Assembly: GCA_022568135.1 (NCBI GenBank)
Contig: JADFFQ010000024.1
Coordinates: forward strand, 1-51,771
Source of the DNA: Planctomycetota bacterium
GTDB lineage: Bacteria; Planctomycetota; Phycisphaerae; Phycisphaerales; SM1A02
Direction: 5' to 3'
DNA length: 51,771 nucleotides
Shown: in pieces, positions 8,895 through 16,640 of the stretch
Numbering within the stretch: the first letter of the stretch is position 1
Layout of the letters: every line of letters begins with the position of its first letter
Notes under the pieces: generated by a model
What the model was told of the DNA's origin: nothing
Databases searched by the model: none
Seen by the model: the letters and a program-made list of their open reading frames with translations, nothing else
Translations under genes and position numbers: made by a program

Positions 8895-9359
8895 ATGAAA
8901 AACGTCCTGATTCTTATCGGAGTGATTGGTCTCGCGCTGTGCGGGTGTCAATCCGAAACACAGCCAAACCCAAACGTAGCCATCGAAGCGATCCTAAAGA
9001 CCTACGAGACCGCGTTGAATGCCTCAGACACGGACGCCGTCCTAGCGCTCTACGCCGAGGACGGGGTATTCATGCCGACGGAGGCACCGACGGCAGCGGG
9101 CAAAGAGCAGATCCGCGCTGCCTACGAGCACGTCTTCGACACCATCAAGCTCGATATCACCTTCTCTATCGATGAGATCGTCCAGCACGGCGACTTCGCG
9201 TTCGCGCGTACCCTCTCAAGGGGCGAGGTGACCGTCCTGGCGGAAGGGGTTACCCTGCCCGAGGAGAACCGAGAACTCTTCGTCCTGAAGAGGACGGGTG
9301 ATGACTGGAGGATCGCCCGATACATGTTCAACAAGATGAGTCCTCCGGCCAGCCGCTGA
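8895..9359 (+). CDS. SnoaL/DUF4440-like lipoprotein
   Basis: A 154-residue protein with a lipoprotein signal peptide: MKNVLILIGVIGLALCGC ends in a lipobox-like LCGC. The mature part is an NTF2-like SnoaL/DUF4440 domain with the typical ETALNASDTDAVLALYAEDGVF and a C-terminal WRIARYMFN strand. Family members are diverse and often annotated as ketosteroid-isomerase-like; no function can be assigned. It should be anchored in a membrane facing the periplasm. A 266-base gap without recognisable features separates it from the protease gene. Confidence 0.8.
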   Translation: MKNVLILIGVIGLALCGCQSETQPNPNVAIEAILKTYETALNASDTDAVLALYAEDGVFMPTEAPTAAGKEQIRAAYEHVFDTIKLDITFSIDEIVQHGDFAFARTLSRGEVTVLAEGVTLPEENRELFVLKRTGDDWRIARYMFNKMSPPASR

Positions 9360-9375
9360 TTTGCGCGGTCAGGAT

Positions 9376-9402
9376 GCGACGGTACCATGTTGGTAGCGTC
9401 GC
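9376..9402 (+). terminator. Hairpin downstream of the lipoprotein gene
   Basis: GCGAC at 9376 pairs with GTCGC ending at 9402, with inner TACC/GGTA pairing, 17 bases after the stop codon. No run of T follows, so it may be a factor-dependent terminator or an mRNA-end stabiliser rather than a classical intrinsic terminator. Confidence 0.3.
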
Positions 9403-9511
9403 TAAGCTTTCGGTGTTTCGAGCGGATTCATGCATGAGATCGTTTGACGTTCGCATCGGTGGATCTGGAAGACAGGAGCCCTGATACGCTGGCTCGCGGA
9501 GGAACTACACG

Positions 9512-10000
9512 ATGACCACGGATGAAGTCCTCACGCGGCTCGCCGAGCGCGGCCTCGCGCTTCCCGACGCACCGGCTCCCGCGGGAAGCTATGTCCCGCT
9601 GCGCATACATGGAGAGGTCGGATACCTCGCCGGGCAGTTCCCCATCGTGGACGGCAAGCCCGCGGTGACGGGGCGCGTGGGTGCGGAACGCACGCTGGAG
9701 GAGGGTCGTCGCGCCGCGGAGATCTCCGCGCTCAATGTCCTCGCCCAGATCCGCTCCGGCCTCGGGGGTTTCGAACGTCTTGTGGGGCTGATCCGCGTCG
9801 AGGGTCATGTCGCGTCCGCGCGGGACTTCGACGACCAGCCCGGCGTCCTCGACGGAGCGTCGGAGCTGTTCCTAGCCGTCCTCGGCGACCACGGCATTCA
9901 CGCCCGGACCGCCTTCAGCCCCTTTCGGCTCCCCTGGGACCTGACCGTCGAACTAGTGGTCACGTTCGCCGTCGGGTCCGGGGACGACGCGTCTTCCTGA
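9512..10000 (+). CDS. RidA (YjgF/YER057c/UK114) family protein
   Basis: A 162-residue member of the chorismate-mutase-like RidA family, starting after GGAGGAACTACACG. Recognisable stretches are GEVGYLAGQFPIVDGKP and the C-terminal ARTAFSPFRLPWDLTVELVVTFA. Canonical RidA deaminates reactive 2-aminoacrylate and similar enamines; this longer version belongs to the YjgF-like group with less defined substrates. I cannot confirm the arginine that binds the substrate carboxylate. The last 103 bases overlap a convergent small gene on the other strand. Confidence 0.85.
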   Translation: MTTDEVLTRLAERGLALPDAPAPAGSYVPLRIHGEVGYLAGQFPIVDGKPAVTGRVGAERTLEEGRRAAEISALNVLAQIRSGLGGFERLVGLIRVEGHVASARDFDDQPGVLDGASELFLAVLGDHGIHARTAFSPFRLPWDLTVELVVTFAVGSGDDASS

Positions 10001-10140
10001 CCGATCGTGTACAGGTCGGCGCATCCCTGGCAACAGAAGTGATATTCCTTTCCATTGGAGCGGCTCGTGACCGACTTCTCTTTGCTGATCCCCAGCCTCA
10101 CCAGGGAACAGCCACATGTAGGGCAAACGAGCGTCTTCAC
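9898..10140 (-). CDS. Small two-CxxC (YHS/TRASH-like) metal-binding protein, apparently truncated
   Basis: The first 45 residues are clearly a small zinc- or copper-binding domain: CPTCGCSL near the start and HFCCQGCADLY further on, two cysteine pairs as in YHS/TRASH-like domains. After DLYTIGQE the remaining 33 residues are low in recognisable structure and are read from the antisense of the RidA gene end. The family normally continues beyond CCQGCxDLF with a few more conserved residues, so the gene seems to have lost its 3' end at this convergent junction. AAAGGGAGATAGGACG provides an RBS. Confidence 0.65.
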   Translation of the reverse strand: MKTLVCPTCGCSLVRLGISKEKSVTSRSNGKEYHFCCQGCADLYTIGQEDASSPDPTANVTTSSTVRSQGSRKGLKAVRA

Positions 10141-10185
10141 GTCCTATCTCCCTTTTCTTGTGAAGGAAACAGCACAGTCTCGTGG

Positions 10186-10986
10186 CTACTCAGATGTCTT
10201 GGTTGGCCGGATGGCACTGGACGTATCGAGCACTGCGTTGGGAGGCATCACCATTCGCGATTCATCGAATGGTCTGCTGAATGACCAGTCCCGCACCTCA
10301 GGGAAGGATGCGTAGAGCGAACGGTCTTTGCCATAAACTGAGCATTTCGTCGGAACCGTAAGTCCATCCAGTGTCGCGAAGTCTTCGTACACAATAATCT
10401 CCGTCATCACATCGACGTCAGGCGGGAGGGCGTCGGCATAGGTGACCGTCAATTCGGCCGCGCGCAGTCGGTAGCTGTTCGGATCAACATACAGAATGTA
10501 GTAGTCGTCGGGTGTATCTCCCACGCCCGGTTCGAAGGTCAGCTTCACAGTGATGTATTCGGTTGGATCGTCCCAGAGTCTGGCGGTTCCTGGCTCACTG
10601 AGGTTCACCCCAGGGTCTGCCGCCAGCCAAGGGAGATTCATGAAATAGTAACTGAGGAGCGCAAAGAACCGGGGCGGAAACGGACCCTGCCAATTTTCGC
10701 TCCACGCCTTCTCCCCGTCCCAGGAAATCCGGGCATTCATCTCTGGGAAATCAAGGTAGGCACGACGTGGCCCCTGCTCCACCGTCACTCGATGAACCAA
10801 GGGGGAGTCAGCACCCGGGGGTAGCAAAGCGGCCTCGAAGCTCACCGACGGTGCCGATCGCCATTTCTCCAGCCCCCCATGTGCTGCGGTCATCCGTGCC
10901 ACAACTTCCATTCCGGTAGTTGGTTTGGAGCAGCCAAACGTAGTCGACAACGCAATCGATAGAAGAACTAGCAGTCTAGCTGTCAT
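10186..10986 (-). CDS. Lipoprotein of unknown function (about 266 residues)
   Basis: The start at 10986 is supported by AGGAGG eight bases upstream and by a lipoprotein signal MTARLLVLLSIALSTTFGCS immediately after it. The frame is open to 11367, whose ATG overlaps the protease stop, but the extra 127 codons would bury the signal peptide. The mature part has GLEKWRSAPSVSFEA and YYILYVDPNSYRLRAAELTVTY, typical of periplasmic LolA/outer-membrane lipoprotein-like beta barrels that appear in heavy-handed annotations as hypothetical. Probably periplasmic; role unknown. It follows a lipoprotein protease gene on the same strand. Confidence 0.7.
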   Translation of the reverse strand: MTARLLVLLSIALSTTFGCSKPTTGMEVVARMTAAHGGLEKWRSAPSVSFEAALLPPGADSPLVHRVTVEQGPRRAYLDFPEMNARISWDGEKAWSENWQGPFPPRFFALLSYYFMNLPWLAADPGVNLSEPGTARLWDDPTEYITVKLTFEPGVGDTPDDYYILYVDPNSYRLRAAELTVTYADALPPDVDVMTEIIVYEDFATLDGLTVPTKCSVYGKDRSLYASFPEVRDWSFSRPFDESRMVMPPNAVLDTSSAIRPTKTSE

Positions 10987-11363
10987 AACCGCCTCCTGTA
11001 GCGCACCCGATTCGGTGATGCCCAGACGACGAGCTCCAGTGTGCCCATGAGCGAGCAACCCCCGGAAGAGCAACCCGTCGTCGATTGATTCAACATTCTC
11101 CATTTGACCTTCGCCCGGCTCCACCGCCGAGCTATCCGACCACGAGTGTAACAACCCCCCGGAAACCCAAGTTCCAGTCGCTTGCTTCTGACCGGAATCG
11201 ACGGCGACAGGCTGAGTCCTGCCCCAACCGCCGCCCAAGCGGCCCGGCGCAGCCTTCAGAACGCCATTGTCTGCCACGACTCGGCCTCTCGACCCCGTCC
11301 CGCACCCAAGTTCGACATCAGGGCTTGAGACTGAAGGGCGGCCGAATATTTTGAGGGTACTGG
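10987..11363 (-). other. 377-base gap between two lipoprotein genes
   Basis: The minus strand is open in the frame of the downstream lipoprotein, but the translated sequence is Gly/Arg/Ser-rich and unlike a conserved domain. I see no RNA gene, promoter of good quality or repeat here. It is probably an untranslated spacer. Confidence 0.4.
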
Positions 11364-12101
11364 TCATTGAGACGGCTGTCCCCGCTCGGCGAGGAATCCG
11401 GCGATGACGGATGCGGGAATCGCGAACGCGATGTTCTCGACCCCGCTACCGCTCAACTTGGAGACAACTAGACCGACCAAATCGCCGTTGCGATCCAACA
11501 TCGGGCCGCCGGAGTTCCCGAGCGAGATCGCGGCATCGGTCTGGATCATCGCCGTCCGTGCAACCTCACCTGGCTTTCGGTGCGCTGACACGATGCCCCG
11601 GGTCACGGTCCAGCCCAACCCCAGCGGATGGCCGATGACGTACACCTCGCTCCCAACCTGCGACAGGCTGGTTCGCCCTAACTGCAACGGAACCCACCTA
11701 GCCGCAGGCCCCTCCACCTGAATCAGGGCCAGGTCGAGGCGGCTGTCTCTTCGCACCACCTTCGCCGGGAAGACCTCGCCGTTGTGAATCTCGATCTGCG
11801 GCTCGTCGGCTCCCTGCACCACATGAGCATTCGTCAGGATCTCACCTGCTGTCGAGACCACAATCCCCGCCGCTTGCCCACGGGCGGGCCGAATGCGGAT
11901 CACGTACGTTTGTGCGTCGTAATAGAGGTCGCAAAGGTCGCACGTGCCCGGCGCGTGACCGACGACGTGCTCTCCCGGAGGTACTGAATCAAATGTGTAG
12001 GGTGGAACGGAACGGCAGCTCGTAATCAGAGCCGCAGCCAGCACCAAGGCGGCGGAACAGCCGATTGCATGAAAGTATCGGTTCATCATCTTCGTCGACA
12101 T
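11364..12101 (-). CDS. Lipoprotein trypsin-like serine protease without PDZ
   Basis: From ATG 12101 (an alternative ATG lies at 12128) the product has 245 residues with a lipoprotein signal: AALVLAAALITSC. The S1C-type triad is complete: His in LTNAHVV, Asp in DSRLDLALI, Ser in SLGNSGGP. The protein ends soon after FAIPASVIAGFLAERG and has no PDZ domain, unlike DegP, so it would be a simple membrane-anchored periplasmic protease. CDLCDLYYD near residue 55 could form a disulfide. The stop overlaps an ATG at 11367. Confidence 0.85.
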   Translation of the reverse strand: MSTKMMNRYFHAIGCSAALVLAAALITSCRSVPPYTFDSVPPGEHVVGHAPGTCDLCDLYYDAQTYVIRIRPARGQAAGIVVSTAGEILTNAHVVQGADEPQIEIHNGEVFPAKVVRRDSRLDLALIQVEGPAARWVPLQLGRTSLSQVGSEVYVIGHPLGLGWTVTRGIVSAHRKPGEVARTAMIQTDAAISLGNSGGPMLDRNGDLVGLVVSKLSGSGVENIAFAIPASVIAGFLAERGQPSQ

Positions 12102-12140
12102 CTTTATGCCGGATGCTTCCGGCCGCATTCTAGCAACTTT

Positions 12141-12500
12141 TCACGTCCCCTCGGCGGCCTTCGGCCGGAAGGCCAGCCGTGCCCGGTTCACGTCGGGATA
12201 TATCTCGAAGAGTTTGTTCAGACCGGTTACCTGTAGGACATCGGGCAGAGCGCCCTTGACCGAAGCGATCTTGACATCGCCGCCGTGGCGCTTCATGCGG
12301 TTGTGGAGCCGCACGAGCACCCCCAGCCCGTAGCTAGAGATGTAATCGAGCTTGTCGCAATCAACGATCATCTTCTTCAGCCCGGCATCGACGAGCTTCT
12401 CAATGCTCAGGATGAACTGCTCGCTCGTATCTGCATTCAAGCCGCCATCGGCCGTGATGATCAGCACGTCATTGTCGATCTCGTCGTAGTAGAACTCCAT
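12141..12500 (-). CDS. STAS-domain anti-sigma factor antagonist
   Basis: A 119-residue protein that is a single STAS domain. The phospho-acceptor region reads KLDYISSYGLGVLVRLHNRM; the serine pair before YGLG corresponds to the serine phosphorylated in SpoIIAA/RsbV-type proteins. Such proteins bind an anti-sigma kinase when unphosphorylated. No RsbW-like kinase gene is adjacent, but a PP2C-type phosphatase gene lies 110 bases upstream on the same strand, giving two of the three parts of a partner-switching circuit. Confidence 0.88.
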   Translation of the reverse strand: MEFYYDEIDNDVLIITADGGLNADTSEQFILSIEKLVDAGLKKMIVDCDKLDYISSYGLGVLVRLHNRMKRHGGDVKIASVKGALPDVLQVTGLNKLFEIYPDVNRARLAFRPKAAEGT

Positions 12501-12610
12501 AGGCTCTGACTCTTTGCCAAGCTGCTAAGGGTCCGAGGAAAAGGGCACCCTACCAGCCCGATCACTGGCCGCATTGATGTTTCGGCCGTGCGACTGACCA
12601 CTCGGACGCC

Positions 12611-13489
12611 TCAAGCGACAATCATGCCAATCATCTTGGCCATGACGTGCATCTTTTGGCCAATTGACTGTTGGGGCGGGTTGGCCGCGTTGTGGTGCAG
12701 CACCAGCAGCGTCTCATCGTCCTTGGCTGGGGCTCCTCCGCGATATGTGACCGCCGCAGCCAGCACGTCACGGCTCAGTTCCTGCGGCCGCGCAGTGTCC
12801 GTTTGACTGACCAGCTCAAGTAGGCCTTCCTCACCAAGGCGTTCGCCTTCGGGGTTCCTCGATTCGATGAGCGAATCGGAGTAGATCAACACCAGATCGC
12901 CCTTGCCGAGTTTGACTGCGAACTGCATGTAATTGGTCCCGGCGATCACACCAAGCGGTAGATTCATCACCGCCGCTGTGGCCCGTTGCGGCATGTCTGG
13001 GTCCAGCAGTTCCCAGCGTTGTGAGGCGGCGTGATACCACAGCGGCCGGGGATGACCAACGTTGCAGATGATCAGATGGTCCGTCGGCGCAAAGTAGGTC
13101 GTCAGTAGCGCGGTGGCAAATCGGCCGTCCCCAGCCAGCTTCGAGAAGTCACGGTTGAGCGCCCGGGCAAAGCGGGTCTGGTCCAGGGTGTTGATGTACT
13201 TGCGCATCAGTGATCGTAGTCGATGGGCCAACTTGCCCACGGTGGCGCCGTGGCCGGAGACGTCCGCAATCGCGAAGCGGGAAATCCGCCCAGCCCCGCA
13301 CATGGAGACGTAGTGGATGTCGCCGCCGCAGGCCTCGCCTTCATATGGGTCGGCCGAAATCCAAGCATCGATCCCCGGGACGGAAATTGCGTTGTGGATT
13401 GCTCCGTTACCACCCCAGACTTCCATGCACTTTAGAGAATGCATCGACGGGTCAGGAGGTTGTGTAGTTGCAGCATACATCGTTTTCAT
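12611..13489 (-). CDS. SpoIIE/RsbU-type PP2C serine phosphatase
   Basis: A 292-residue stand-alone phosphatase domain. Metal-binding motifs are visible: GGDIHYVSM, ADVSGHGATVGKLAHRLRSLM, IYSDSLIESRN (usually YSDGL-E) and KDDETLLVL. It lacks the PAS or GAF sensor often present in RsbU proteins. It presumably dephosphorylates the STAS protein encoded next to it. Its ATG overlaps the stop of the upstream gene as ATGA, a sign of translational coupling. Confidence 0.87.
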   Translation of the reverse strand: MKTMYAATTQPPDPSMHSLKCMEVWGGNGAIHNAISVPGIDAWISADPYEGEACGGDIHYVSMCGAGRISRFAIADVSGHGATVGKLAHRLRSLMRKYINTLDQTRFARALNRDFSKLAGDGRFATALLTTYFAPTDHLIICNVGHPRPLWYHAASQRWELLDPDMPQRATAAVMNLPLGVIAGTNYMQFAVKLGKGDLVLIYSDSLIESRNPEGERLGEEGLLELVSQTDTARPQELSRDVLAAAVTYRGGAPAKDDETLLVLHHNAANPPQQSIGQKMHVMAKMIGMIVA

Positions 13490-14259
13490 CCAGTTCCCGC
13501 CACGCCATCACGGGTCACGACGAACAGGTTGCTGGTGATCGGATACGGAAGCCGTCGGAAAGCCATCTCCGCTCCTCTGCTGACCTTCGTGACGAACTCC
13601 GCCGGGGCACTCGACAACGCCAGGAACACATCGCGGGAAGGGATAGCCACGTAGAAGTCACCGTTGAGCTCGGGAGCCAGCCGGGCGTGGAGCGAGTTCA
13701 CCAGCAGCCGCGCCGCGTCGTAGCCGTCCTGGGCGGCAACGATCGCCGCCCGGCCCCCCTCGATTGAATCCACAAGCTGCATCTGCAAATCCGGGATGTA
13801 CCGCGCCAGGTTCTCGCGGGCGATCACGTCCAAATCTTCAGCCTGCACCCCCCACCGAAGTGTCTGCTCGATCGTGACGGTCACGGTGATCTGTGGCATG
13901 TCGATGACGAACACGATCACCGTGTTGTTGACGTAGGGGATGTGGGCGACCTGCTCCTTGTCCAGGTGCTCAAAGATCGTTACCGGCTGGATGCGGGGCT
14001 TGGCGACGGACAGGGGCAGCGGGACCACGCTGAGGGAGTCGCCCTCGATCAACAGTTCGAGGTAGTTCTCCACGATCCGCACACCGTGATCCGGCTGACG
14101 CTGGACCATCCGGTAAAGGTTCTCGAGCCTCAGGTACTTGCCATTGAGAACCAGATCGATCGGCCCGGCGAACTCGACCGCCCGTTTGGGAAACTGGCGT
14201 TTCAGGAATCGGGCCACCTGCTCGCCGAAGGCTTCGGGTTCTCGAGGCATGCGCGCCAT
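13486..14259 (-). CDS. DUF1444-like cytoplasmic protein
   Basis: A 257-residue protein resembling the DUF1444/YtpQ group: an N-terminal PREPEAFGEQVARFLKRQFP, then VVPLPLSVAKPRIQPVTIF, a central FVIDMPQITVTVT, and LNGDFYVAIPSRDVFLALS near the end. No catalytic residues are known for this family. There is no signal peptide. It is first of a three-gene minus-strand group with the phosphatase and STAS genes (4-base ATGA overlap with the phosphatase), so a link to the partner-switching pathway is plausible but unproven. Confidence 0.65.
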   Translation of the reverse strand: MARMPREPEAFGEQVARFLKRQFPKRAVEFAGPIDLVLNGKYLRLENLYRMVQRQPDHGVRIVENYLELLIEGDSLSVVPLPLSVAKPRIQPVTIFEHLDKEQVAHIPYVNNTVIVFVIDMPQITVTVTIEQTLRWGVQAEDLDVIARENLARYIPDLQMQLVDSIEGGRAAIVAAQDGYDAARLLVNSLHARLAPELNGDFYVAIPSRDVFLALSSAPAEFVTKVSRGAEMAFRRLPYPITSNLFVVTRDGVAGTG

Positions 14260-14367
14260 CGGGAGATCCTCTGTCCGCTACTCTCACCTCAGAGGCTTCT
14301 TAGTTCTGTTGATGCGAGGTTGGTTGAAATCGTTGTGCAAGTGGAGTCTCTTGTAAAACCTCATTCG

Positions 14368-14383
14368 TGGAATGAGTGTTCCA
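14368..14383 (+). promoter_or_regulatory. Operator-like palindrome TGGAATGAGTGTTCCA
   Basis: This differs by one base from the palindrome at 2236-2251 in front of the TetR-linked operon. It lies between the divergent genes 13486-14259 and 14549-15547, 165 bases before the latter. Confidence 0.55.
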
Positions 14384-14468
14384 GAAACCTGAGCAAAATG
14401 GCTGACAGACTTAGGCCGTCTCAAAGCGCGTCGTGCGCTGGCCTGCTTCAGCGGCCTTTCCGTAATCG

Positions 14469-14484
14469 TGGAATAGACGTTCTA
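14469..14484 (+). promoter_or_regulatory. Second, degenerate operator-like site TGGAATAGACGTTCTA
   Basis: It shares TGGAAT and GTTC with the palindromes at 2236 and 14368 and lies 64 bases upstream of the His-rich gene. Two sites 101 bases apart, start to start, would allow cooperative or looped binding (inference). Confidence 0.45.
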
Positions 14485-14548
14485 TGACAAGTGTTCTGTT
14501 CGAGGGAGTTAGCCGCACGACCAACTTCAACGACGCAGGAGCCTGAAC

Positions 14549-15547
14549 ATGTCAAGCGCTACCCCCAGCATGAGAAAGCTGTTTGCATTGGTAGTGGCTG
14601 CCGGCCTACTGCCGGTGCCGGCAGCGGCATTGGCTGAAGGTGGCCACCGCGGTCACCAAGGTCACCACGTTCAGCGAGGTCACCACGTTCAGCGAGGCCA
14701 CCACGTTCAGCGAGGTCACCACGTTCAGCGAGGCCACCACGTTCAGCGAGGCCACCAAGGTCACCACGTTCAGCGAGGTCACCACGGCGGATTACACCTG
14801 GGCATCCGCCTTAGCCATCACGGCCTCCATTCCGGCCGCCACTACCGGTATGGCCACCGCCGCGGCTACGCGTCCTACAGGCCTCGCTATCGGTTCCCGT
14901 ACTACGGCATTTACGGCACGGGACCGGTGTATCGATATCCCGAGTATGCTGCCAAAGAACATGCTGCAGACGGAGCGACGTTTGGTCGAAACGTTGGCAA
15001 TCCCTATCGCATTGCGCCGGCCACGGGGGCCGCGTGGAATCTGCTGGCGGCCGATCGACCGGCTGATGCGCTTCGCGAATTCGGCCGCCACGCGGGCAGC
15101 GATCCCGAAAATGGGGTTCCTAAGGTGGGTTACGCCCTAGCGTCGGCAATGATGGGCGACCTGACCAGGGGCGTCTGGGCCATGCGACGGGCCCTGCGCT
15201 CCCATCCGCATTCGCTGCAGTACGTCACGATCAACGAGCAGCTTCGGCCGAAGGTTGAGCACATGGCCCATCAGTATGAGCAGACGCTGGATCACGCCAC
15301 CCAGGATCCCGATGCGGCCTTCATGTTGGCGTCGTTGCACCATCTCTTGCGGAACACTGAGAAGGCTCACCATGCCATTGAGCGGGCGATCCGTGATGGT
15401 GACCACAGTGTCAGCGCCAAGAATCTCAGGCAATTGATCGAAAAAGTGGTTGCAGCCACCGCAACGTATGCATCGGGATCCGATCGTGCACCGGTCGAGC
15501 AATCGGCGCCCGGTGCCGAGGCCAACGACAACGACCACGATTATTGA
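14549..15547 (+). CDS. Secreted histidine-rich repeat protein
   Basis: A 332-residue protein beginning with a signal peptide (KLFALVVAAGLLPVPAAALA). Residues 31-80 are made of GHHVQR repeats, six copies, giving a dense cluster of His pairs suited to binding Ni, Zn or Cu. A Tyr/Arg/Gly-rich linker follows (RYRFPYYGIYGTGPVY), and from about residue 160 a helical, TPR-like domain (NLLAADRPADALREFGRHA; PDAAFMLASLHHLLRNTEKAHHAIERAI). AGGAGCCTGAAC precedes the ATG. Two TetR-type operator-like sites lie upstream. A periplasmic metal buffer coupled to a protein-binding module is a reasonable guess. Confidence 0.75.
   Translation: MSSATPSMRKLFALVVAAGLLPVPAAALAEGGHRGHQGHHVQRGHHVQRGHHVQRGHHVQRGHHVQRGHQGHHVQRGHHGGLHLGIRLSHHGLHSGRHYRYGHRRGYASYRPRYRFPYYGIYGTGPVYRYPEYAAKEHAADGATFGRNVGNPYRIAPATGAAWNLLAADRPADALREFGRHAGSDPENGVPKVGYALASAMMGDLTRGVWAMRRALRSHPHSLQYVTINEQLRPKVEHMAHQYEQTLDHATQDPDAAFMLASLHHLLRNTEKAHHAIERAIRDGDHSVSAKNLRQLIEKVVAATATYASGSDRAPVEQSAPGAEANDNDHDY
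14660..14776 (+). repeat. 18-bp in-frame tandem repeat encoding GHHVQR
   Basis: The unit GGTCACCACGTTCAGCGA (last bases vary) occurs five times in a row from 14660 and a sixth time after a GHQ triplet. Near-identity at DNA level implies recent expansion by slippage, so copy number probably varies between strains. Confidence 0.9.
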
Positions 15548-15662
15548 TCTGTGCCTGTGGTTCCCGCATGGGTCCCAAAGTCAGCCCAAGCCGAAGTCGT
15601 GATGCGTCAAGAGCTTGAATATGGTGTGAACTTCATCTCCGCAGCCCATCGCATGCGTGCCA

Positions 15663-15750
15663 GATTCGGGCCACAAACGACCCCTCGCCAGCATATCCAA
15701 GCTCTTGACACAGTGCGATTTGCAGTTGGGCTGAGTATTGGACCCATACG
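15663..15750 (-). repeat. Dispersed repeat, copy B (inverted relative to copy A at 1422-1510)
   Basis: 88 bases matching copy A on the opposite strand. On the minus strand it follows directly on a helicase-like gene fragment; the join is at CGTATGGGTCC, the same boundary base as in copy A. That sharp shared boundary suggests a mobile or inserted unit. Confidence 0.6.
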
Positions 15751-15833
15751 GCGTCGCGGATCTCCTGAAGCTTCTCAAGAAGTTTGTTCAGCACCTGCCC
15801 TTCAACGGTGTTGGTCACGACGAAATTGAAGAT
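15751..15833 (-). pseudogene. Fragment of an SNF2/DEAD-type helicase C-terminal domain
   Basis: One minus-strand frame reads IFNFVVTNTVEG followed by QVLNKLLEKLQEIRDA. This matches the stretch after the last helicase motif in large SNF2-like helicases such as DISARM DrmD-type or RapA-like proteins (N-T-x-E-G-x-V-L-x-x-L-L-x-K-L-x-x-I-R). Stops precede it and an unrelated repeat follows, so only about 28 codons remain. The 400-base gap (15548-15947) holds only this, the repeat copy B and the end of the MerR-kinase chimera. Confidence 0.5.
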
Positions 15834-15947
15834 GCATCAATCCTTCGTCTGTCCATAGCGGTGTGCATGTCAGGGCTTAGGCAGAACCGCGCTGGTCTGG
15901 GCATTCATTCCCCGACGCAATCGGCGGGTAACCCTCTGCCGTCAGGT

Positions 15948-16508
15948 CTACAGCAGGGTGCGGTAGGCGAGGAGGTCGGCGTACATGCGGTGAAATATGG
16001 TGTGCTTGGCGTCGTGGAATTGAGCAATTTGGCCGGTGGCGGGGGTGATGGTTTGCCCTGGTTGGCTCATAGCCGACATCGCGTCGAGGACGGAGGGCTG
16101 ATCCCCTGCCGCGACAGCGCCGAGGATTGCGGATCCGAGCAAAACCGCCTCGGCCTGGCGGCAGATGTGCAGCGATGCGTGGAAAACCTCCTGGACGTGT
16201 TGGAGGTCCTCCAACTGCTTCGCCACGTCATTGAGCCGGGCCTCGATCAGCACCTGCACTTCCCGGCACGGGGCCGCCGTCCCATCGCCAAGCTCTAGCA
16301 GCGAGGTGATGTCCTGAAGCGTAAACCCCGCTGCTTGGGCCGTTCGGATGAACCGAAGCCGCTGCACCGATTCCTCGCCGTAGAACCGATAGTTGCTCGC
16401 GGTCCGACCCGCCGGCCTAAGCAGACCCGCAGTTTCGTAGTAACGCACCGTCGAGGTCGGCACCTCTGCCCGACGTGCCAACTCGCCGATCGTGTAGCTC
16501 TCGATCAT
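15948..16508 (-). CDS. MerR-family regulator fused to the C-terminal end of an FGGY sugar kinase
   Basis: Residues 1-118 are a MerR-type regulator: YTIGELARRAEVPTSTVRYY, then AGLLRPAGRTASNYRFYG, and the metal-site region CREVQVLIEARL...HICRQAE with cysteines spaced as in mercury or zinc sensors. From residue 119 the sequence changes to LLGSAILGAVAAG...ITPATG...FHDAKHTIFHRMYADLLAYR, the usual C-terminus of ribulokinase-type FGGY carbohydrate kinases. The paralogue at 24883-25341 is nearly identical up to the break and then differs. The product is therefore a chimera made by recombination; the regulator part may still bind DNA. Its own dyad is at 16531. Confidence 0.8.
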   Translation of the reverse strand: MIESYTIGELARRAEVPTSTVRYYETAGLLRPAGRTASNYRFYGEESVQRLRFIRTAQAAGFTLQDITSLLELGDGTAAPCREVQVLIEARLNDVAKQLEDLQHVQEVFHASLHICRQAEAVLLGSAILGAVAAGDQPSVLDAMSAMSQPGQTITPATGQIAQFHDAKHTIFHRMYADLLAYRTLL

Positions 16509-16640
16509 GACCCGCCCAACTGTATGACGTTGAACGTTGGTTCACGGTGGTACGCCAGGCGAAAGTTGGTTTGATACCTGCGGGTTGCCTGGTCGACCTC
16601 ACCCCCAATTCGCCAGCAGCGCCAGCAGGTCGAGGATGCC
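16150..16640. repeat. Duplicated MerR cassette, copy 1
   Basis: This segment is about 90 percent identical to about 24980-25475: it covers most of the MerR coding region, its promoter and dyad, and runs into the 3' end of a dockerin repeat. At its left end the copies diverge abruptly inside the MerR gene. Boundaries are estimated by eye. Confidence 0.75.
16531..16544 (-). promoter_or_regulatory. MerR-type dyad TGAACGTTGGTTCA
   Basis: Inverted GAAC/GTTC half-sites with four bases between them, 23 bases upstream of the MerR start codon. The same dyad occurs before the second MerR gene, and TTGAAC-GGGG-GTTCAA before the transporter gene. Probable autoregulatory operator. Confidence 0.5.

Noticed and set aside
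9376..9402. Strong intrinsic terminator
   Set aside because: The hairpin is good but no T tract follows, so it is listed only with low confidence.
10987..11367. Long N-terminal extension of the lipoprotein
   Set aside because: A strong RBS and a lipoprotein signal start at 10986; the extension has no recognisable structure.
14660..14776. Possible CRISPR array
   Set aside because: The repeats are contiguous, in frame and encode a regular GHHVQR peptide; there are no spacers.
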